Source: Euonymus europaeus (lineage: Eukaryota > Streptophyta > Magnoliopsida > Celastrales > Celastraceae). Taken from it: a DNA stretch of 64,000 nucleotides. Under the pieces are notes generated by a model, which saw only the letters and a program-made list of their open reading frames with translations, had not been told where the DNA came from and searched no databases. The stretch spans positions 20,253,001 to 20,317,000 of the forward strand of contig OY756957.1 in NCBI GenBank assembly GCA_963580455.1, read 5' to 3'. Position 1 is the first letter of the stretch, and each line of letters starts with the position of its first letter. The position numbers and the translations under genes were made by a program. Below are positions 58,352 through 64,000 of this stretch, one piece after another.

Positions 58352-59794
58352 GAGAGAGTTGCCTTATTCCGATCCATCTAGGTTGTTCGGTGTACAATTT
58401 TTATAGTTCTTTTATGTCAAATTTTATGAGTATAAGCTTTTTAGATTGTTTCGTTGCCAAAAGACCGGCTTTCGTTCTTAAGTAGGCAAAACTGTTAAAA
58501 GCTCCTCCAAGAATAGAGTTGGGTAATTTTGAACTATCTAGGTTGTTCGCTGTACACCTTTTATAGTTATTTTATGTCAAATTTTAGGAGTATAGACTTC
58601 ATAGATTGTTCGTTATCAAAAGACTAACATTCGTTCTCAAATTGGGAAAACTGTTAAAAGCAACTATAAGGAGAGAGTTGGGTAAATCTAAACCATCTAG
58701 GTTGTTTGGTGTATACTTTTTTTTCGTTATTTTACGTCAAATTTTTCGAGTATAGGCTTAACACATTGTTTCGTTGCAAAAAGACCAACTTTCGTTCCTA
58801 AATAGGAAAAATTGTTAAAATTTCCTCTAATGAGAGAGTTGCCTTATTCCGATCCATCTAGATTGTTCAGTGTATACTTTTTATTGTTATTTTATGTCAA
58901 ATTTTACTAGTATAAGCTTTCTAGATTGTTTCGTTGCCAAAAGACCGGCTTTCGTTCTTAAGTAGGCAAAACTGTTAAAAGCTCCTCTAAGAATAGAGTT
59001 GGGTAATTTTGAACTATCTAGGTTATTCGGTGTACACCTTTTATAGTAATTTTATGTCAAATTTTAGGAGTATAGCCTTCGTAGATTGTTTCTTTATCAA
59101 AAGACTAACATTCGTTCTCAATTTGGGAAAACTGTTAAAAGCAACTATAAGGAAAGAGTTGGGTAAATCTAAACCATCTAGGTTGTTTGGTGTATACTTT
59201 TTTTCGTTATTTTACGTCAAATTTTTCGAGTATAGGCTTAACACATTGTTTCGTTGCAAAAAGACCAACTTTCGTTCCTAAATTGGAAAAACCGTTAAAA
59301 GCTCCTCTAATGAGAGAGTTGGCTTATTCCGAACCATCTAGGTTGTTCGGTGTATACTTTTTATTATTATTTTATGTCAAATTTTACGATTATAGGCTTT
59401 CTAGACTGTTTCGTTGCCAAAAGACCGGCTTTCGTTCTTAAGTAGGCAAAACTGTTAAAAGCTCCTCTAAGGATAGAGTTGGGTAATTCTGAACTATCTA
59501 GGTTGTTTGTTGTATACCTTTTTTAGTTATTTTATGCCAAATTTTAGGAGTATAGCCTTCGTAGATTGTTTCGTTATCAAAAGACTAACATTCATTCTCA
59601 AATTGGGAAAACCGTTAAAAGCAACTATAAGAGAGAGTTGGGTAAATCTAAACCATCTTGGTTGTTTGGTGTATACTTTTTTTTTTCGTTATTTTATGTC
59701 AAATTTTTCGAGTATAGGCTTAGTAAATTGTTTCGTTACAAAAAGACGAACTTTCGTTCCCAAATAGGAAAAATCGTTAAAAGCTCATCTAATG
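58352..59794. repeat. Three-monomer HOR, 480 bp x 3
   Basis: The box TGAGAGAGTTGCCTTATTCC/GGCTTATTCC recurs at exactly 480-bp steps (58352, 58832, 59312) and again near 59795. Each unit contains, in order, a monomer with CCAAAAGACCGGCTTTCG, one with AAAAGACTAACATTC and one with a T8-type run followed by CGTTATTTTA. The sister frames seen at 59.0-59.8 kb reflect this repeat. Confidence 0.92.
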
Positions 59795-62700
59795 AGAGAG
59801 TTGACTTATTCCGAACCATCTAGGTTGTTCGGTGTATAATTCTTATTGTTATTTTAAGTCAAATTTTTCGAGTATAGGCTTAGTACATTGTTTTGTTGCC
59901 AAAATAGCAACTTTCGTTCTCAAATAGGCAAGACCGTTAAAAGGTCCTCTAATGAGAGAGTTGAGTTAATGCGAACCATCTAGGTTGTTCGGTGTACATT
60001 TTTTAAAGTTATTTTATGTTAAATTTTACGAGTATAGGCTTGGTAAATTGTTTCGTTGTCAAAAAGACCAACTTTCGAGCCCAAATTGGCTTAACCGTTA
60101 AAAGCACTTCTAAGGAGAGAGTTGGGTAATTCCCAAATATCTAGGTTGTTCGGTGTTAAGTTTTTATTGTTATTTTAAGTCAATTTCTTTGAGTATAGGC
60201 TTCGTAGATTGTTTCGTTGTAAGAGATCAACTTTCTTTTTCAAATATGCAAAACCGTTAAAAACAACTCTAAGAAGAGAGTTGGGTATTTTCGAACCATC
60301 AAGGTTGTTCGGTGTACACATTTTATGTCAAATTTTACAAATATAGGCTTCGAAGATTGTCTCGTTGCCTAAAAACTTTCTTTATCAAAAATGCAAAACC
60401 GTTAAAAATAACTCTAAGGAAAGAGTTGGGTAATTCCGAACCATCTAAGTTGTTCGGTGTATACTTTTTATTATTATTTTATGTCAGATTTTTTGAGTAT
60501 CGGCTAAGTACATTGTTTCATTGCCAAAAGACCAACTTTTGTTCCCAAATAGCCAAAACCGTTAAAAGCTCCTCGAAGAAGAGAGTTGGGTAATTCCGAA
60601 CTATCTAGGTTGTTCGGTGTGTACTTATTATTGTTATTTTATGTCAACTTTTACGGGATAGGCTTTGTAGATTGTTTTCTTCACAAAAAACTTTCTTTAT
60701 CAAATAAGCAAAACCGTTAAAAACAACTCTAAGGAGAGAATTGGGTTTTTTAAACCATCTAGGTTATTCGGTGCACACTTTTCATAGTTATTTTATGTCA
60801 AATTTCACGAGTATAGGCTTCGTAGATTGTTTCCTTGCCAAAAGTCCAACTTTCGTTCTTAAATGTGCAAAACTGTTAAAAGCTCCTCTAAGAATAGAGT
60901 TCGGTAATTCCGAACCATCTGGGTTGTTCGCTGAACACTTTTAATAGTTATTTTATGTCAAATTTTATGAGTATAGGCTTCTTAGATTGTTTCGTTGCCA
61001 AAAGACTAACTCTCATTCTCAAATTGGGAAAACCGTTAAAAGCAATTCTAAGGAGAGAGAGTTGGGTAATTCAAAACCATCTAGGTTGTCCGGTGTAAAC
61101 TTTTTATTGTTGTTCTATGTCAAATTTTATGTGTATAGGATTTGTACATTGTTTCATTGCCAAAAGACCAACTTTCGTTCTTAAATAGGCAAAATCGTTA
61201 AAAGCTTCTCTAATGAGAGGGTTGGGTTATTGCAAACCATCTAGGTTGTTCGGCGTACAATTTTTATAGTTATTTTATGTCATATTTGACGAGTATAGAT
61301 TTTGTAGATTGTTTCATTGCCAAAAGAACAACTCTCGTTCTCAAATGGGCAAAACCGTTAAAAGCTCCTCTAATAAGAGAGTTGGCTTATTCCAGACTAT
61401 CTAGGTTGTTCGGTGTACACTTTTTCAAGTTATTTTAGGTAAAATTTTACGTGTATAGGGTTCGTAGATTGTTTCGCTGCCAAAAGACTAACTTTCGTTC
61501 TCGAATAGGCAAAACCGTTAAAAGCTCCTCTAAGGGGAGAGTTCTATAATTCTGAACCTCCGAACAATCAAGGTTGTCCCGTGTACACATTTTATTGTTA
61601 TTTTATGTCAAATTTTATGAGTATAGGCTTCATAGACTGTTTCGTTGCCAAAAACTAACTTTCGTTCCCAAATAGCCAAAACCGTTAAAAGCTCCACGAA
61701 GAAGAGAGTTGGGTAATTCAGAACCATCTTGGTTGTTCGGTGTGTAGTTTTTAATGTTATCTTATGTCAAATTTTATGAGTATAGGCTTCCTAGATTATT
61801 TTCTTGCCAAAAAACTTTCTTTATCAAATAAGAAAAACTGTTAAAAACAACTCTAAAGAGAGAATTTGGTTTTTTAAACCATCTAGGTTGTTCGGTGTGC
61901 ACTTTTTATAGTCATTTTATGTCAAATTTCACGAGTATAGGCTTTGTAGATTGTTTCGTTGCCAAAAGACCAACTTTCGTTCCTCAATAGGGAAAACTGT
62001 TAAAAGCTCCTCTAAGAATAGAGTTCGGTAATTCCGAATCTTCTAGGTTGTTCGCTGAACACTTTTCATAGTTATTTTATGTCAAATTTTATTAGTATAG
62101 GCTTTGTAGATTGTTTCGTTGCCAAAAGACTCACTTTCATTCTCAAATTGGGAAAACCGTTAAAAGCAATTCTAAGGAGAGAGTTAGGTAATTCTAAACC
62201 ATCCAGGTTGTTCAGTGTATAATTTTATTGTTATTTTATGTCAAATTTTTTGACCAGTCTTAGTAGATTATTTCCTTGTCAAATGACCAACTTTCGTTCT
62301 CAAATACGAAAAACCGTTAAAAGCTCCTCTAATGAGGGAGTTGACTTATTCCGAACCATCTAGGTTGTTCGGTGTACACTTTTAAAGTTATTTTATGTAA
62401 AATTTTACGTGTGTAGGGTTCGTAGATTGTTTCGCTGCCAAAAGACCAACTTTTGTTCTCAAATAGGCAAAACCGTTAAAAGTTCCTCTAAGAAGAGAGT
62501 TGCATAATTTCAAACCATCTATGTTGTTCGCCGTATAATTTTTACTGCTTTATTATATCAAATTTTATGAGTCTATGCTTCGTAGATTGTTTCGTTGCCA
62601 AAGAGACCAACTTTCGTTCTCAAACAGGTAAAACCGTTAAAAGCTTCTCTAAGGAGACAATTCTATAATTCCAAAACATCTAGGTTGTTCGGTTTACACT

Positions 62701-64000
62701 TTTTATAGTTATTTTATGTCAAATTTTACGAGTATAGACTTCGTAGACTGTTTTGTTGAGAAAAATACCAACTTTCGGTCTCAAATAGGTAAAATCGTTA
62801 AAAGCTTCTCTAAGGAGAGAGTTAGGTAATTCCGAACCATTTAGGTTGTTTGGTTTACACTTTCAATAGTTCTTTATGTCAAATTTTACGAGTATAGACA
62901 TCGTAGGCTGTTTCATTGCCAAAAGATAAACTTTTGTTCTCAGAAAGGCAAAACCGTTAAAAGCAACTCTGAAGAGAGAGTTGAGTAATTTTGAACCATG
63001 TAGGTTCTTCGGTATATAGTTTTCATTGTTATTTTATGTCAAATTTTTCGTGTATAAGCTTAGTAGATTGTTTCATTGCTAAAAGACCAACTTTCGCTCT
63101 CAAATAGGCAAAACCGTTAAAATCTCCTATAATGAGAGAGGTGGCTTATTCCGAACCATATTGGTTGTTCGGTGTACACTTTTTAAAGTTATCTTACGTG
63201 AAAATTTTTACGAGTATAGACTTCATCGATTATTTCATTGCCAAAAGATCAGCTTTCGTTCTCAAAGAGGCAAACCATTAAAAGCTCCTCTCCCGACATA
63301 GTTGGATTATTTTGAACCATCTAGGTTGTTCGGTGTACACATTTTATGATTATTTTATGTCAACTTTTACGAGTATAGGCTTCGTAGATTGTTTCGTCAC
63401 CGAAAGACTGACTTTCGTTCTAAAATGGCCAAAACATTTAAAAGCACCTCTAAAAATAGAGTTGGGTAATTCAAAACCATCTAGGTTGTTCGCTGTACAA
63501 TTTTTATAGTTATTTTATGTCAAATTTTAGGATTATAGGCTTCGTAGATTGTTTCGTTGCCAAAATACTAATTTTCGTTCCGAAATAGGGAAAATCGTTA
63601 AACGCAACTCTAAGGAGAGAGTTGGGTAATTCTGAACCAGCTAGGTTGTTCGGTGTATACTTTTTTTTGTTATTTTGTGCCAAATTTTTCGGGTATAGGC
63701 TTAGTACGTTGTTTCGTTGCAAAAATACCAACTTTCGTTCTCAAATAGGCAAAACAATTAAGAGCTCCTCCAATGAGAGAGTTGGCTTATACTGAACCAT
63801 CTAAGTTGTTCGGTGTAAAGTTTAACAGTTATTGTATGTTAAATTTTGCGAGTATAGGCTTTCTAAATTGTTTCGTTGCCAAAGGACCGGCTTTCGTTCT
63901 TAAATGGGCAAAACTGTTAAAAGCTCCACTAAGAATAGAGTTGGGTAGTTCTGAACTATCTAGCTTGTTCTCTATACAGCTTTTATAGTTATTTTATTTC

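Larger units (their letters stand above)
49314..64000. repeat. Satellite block 5: diverged monomers with local amplifications
   Basis: The satellite continues in the same orientation to the end of the window, about 92 monomers. Most are diverged. Local structure includes shared multi-monomer segments (51.8 and 57.2 kb), a three-monomer repeat (58.35-59.79 kb) and a truncated monomer near 57846. The TTGATAAAAAGACC-type monomer is seen again at about 51259 and 53494, and a decayed form near 62755. No gene or other mobile element was seen here. Confidence 0.94.

Noticed and set aside
1..64000. Dozens of 60-120 codon open frames across the satellite, many alike (FGVHFLLLFYVKFYEYRLRR type).
   Set aside because: They are translations of the tandem repeat in stop-poor frames, overlap each other, recur with monomer or HOR spacing and have no start context or recognisable domain.
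1..64000. CENP-B-box-like motif in the monomer (TTCGTAGATTGTTTCG).
   Set aside because: The spacing and the CGGG half of the mammalian box are absent, so the similarity is limited to TTCG.

Overview
This is a plant nuclear window, probably from a eudicot and from pericentromeric or other heterochromatic DNA. About 48 kb of the 64 kb is one AT-rich tandem satellite with a monomer of about 159-160 bp, roughly 300 monomers, almost all in the same orientation. It is interrupted by complete plant transposable elements: a chromodomain Ty3/gypsy element, a related solo LTR, a Ty1/copia-type solo LTR and a CACTA element. I found no intact host gene, tRNA, rRNA or CRISPR array. The many 60-120 codon open frames in the satellite are by-products of a stop-poor repeat.

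Layout. 1-8454: diverged satellite. 8455-10033: copia-type solo LTR with a decayed target-site duplication (TSD). 10034-16054: satellite, in which a higher-order repeat (HOR) begins near 13.9 kb. 16058-18355: non-autonomous CACTA element with perfect 11-bp terminal repeats and a TGA TSD. 18359-32012: satellite that is almost entirely HOR. 32012-32149 and 41455-41700: two halves of an unidentified insert of about 380 bp, split by a gypsy element at 32150-41454 (minus strand, GGATT TSD). 41702-47143: diverged satellite. 47144-49313: gypsy-type solo LTR with a TTTTA TSD. 49314-64000: diverged satellite with several small local amplifications.

The most notable structure is a 14-monomer HOR of 2215 bp, present in about 7.2 nearly identical copies from about 13.9 to 31.9 kb. 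Every full unit carries one shortened 140-bp monomer as a phase mark. One unit has lost exactly two monomers. Shared variants suggest that a pair of units was duplicated as a block. The CACTA element sits in only one unit. The flanks carry older or smaller organisations: a decayed 13-monomer (about 2080 bp) periodicity near 42-47 kb and a three-monomer (480 bp) repeat in three copies near 58.4-59.8 kb. Together they show repeated local amplification and decay in one array.

The gypsy element has all expected parts in order on the minus strand: LTR, primer binding site for initiator tRNA-Met, gag with two zinc knuckles, protease, reverse transcriptase, RNase H, integrase, a C-terminal chromodomain, polypurine tract and LTR. 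It is broken by six in-frame stops and about three frameshifts, so it could not make its own proteins. Chromodomain elements are known to favour heterochromatin, which fits the satellite setting. All assignments come from reading the sequence; no database search was run.
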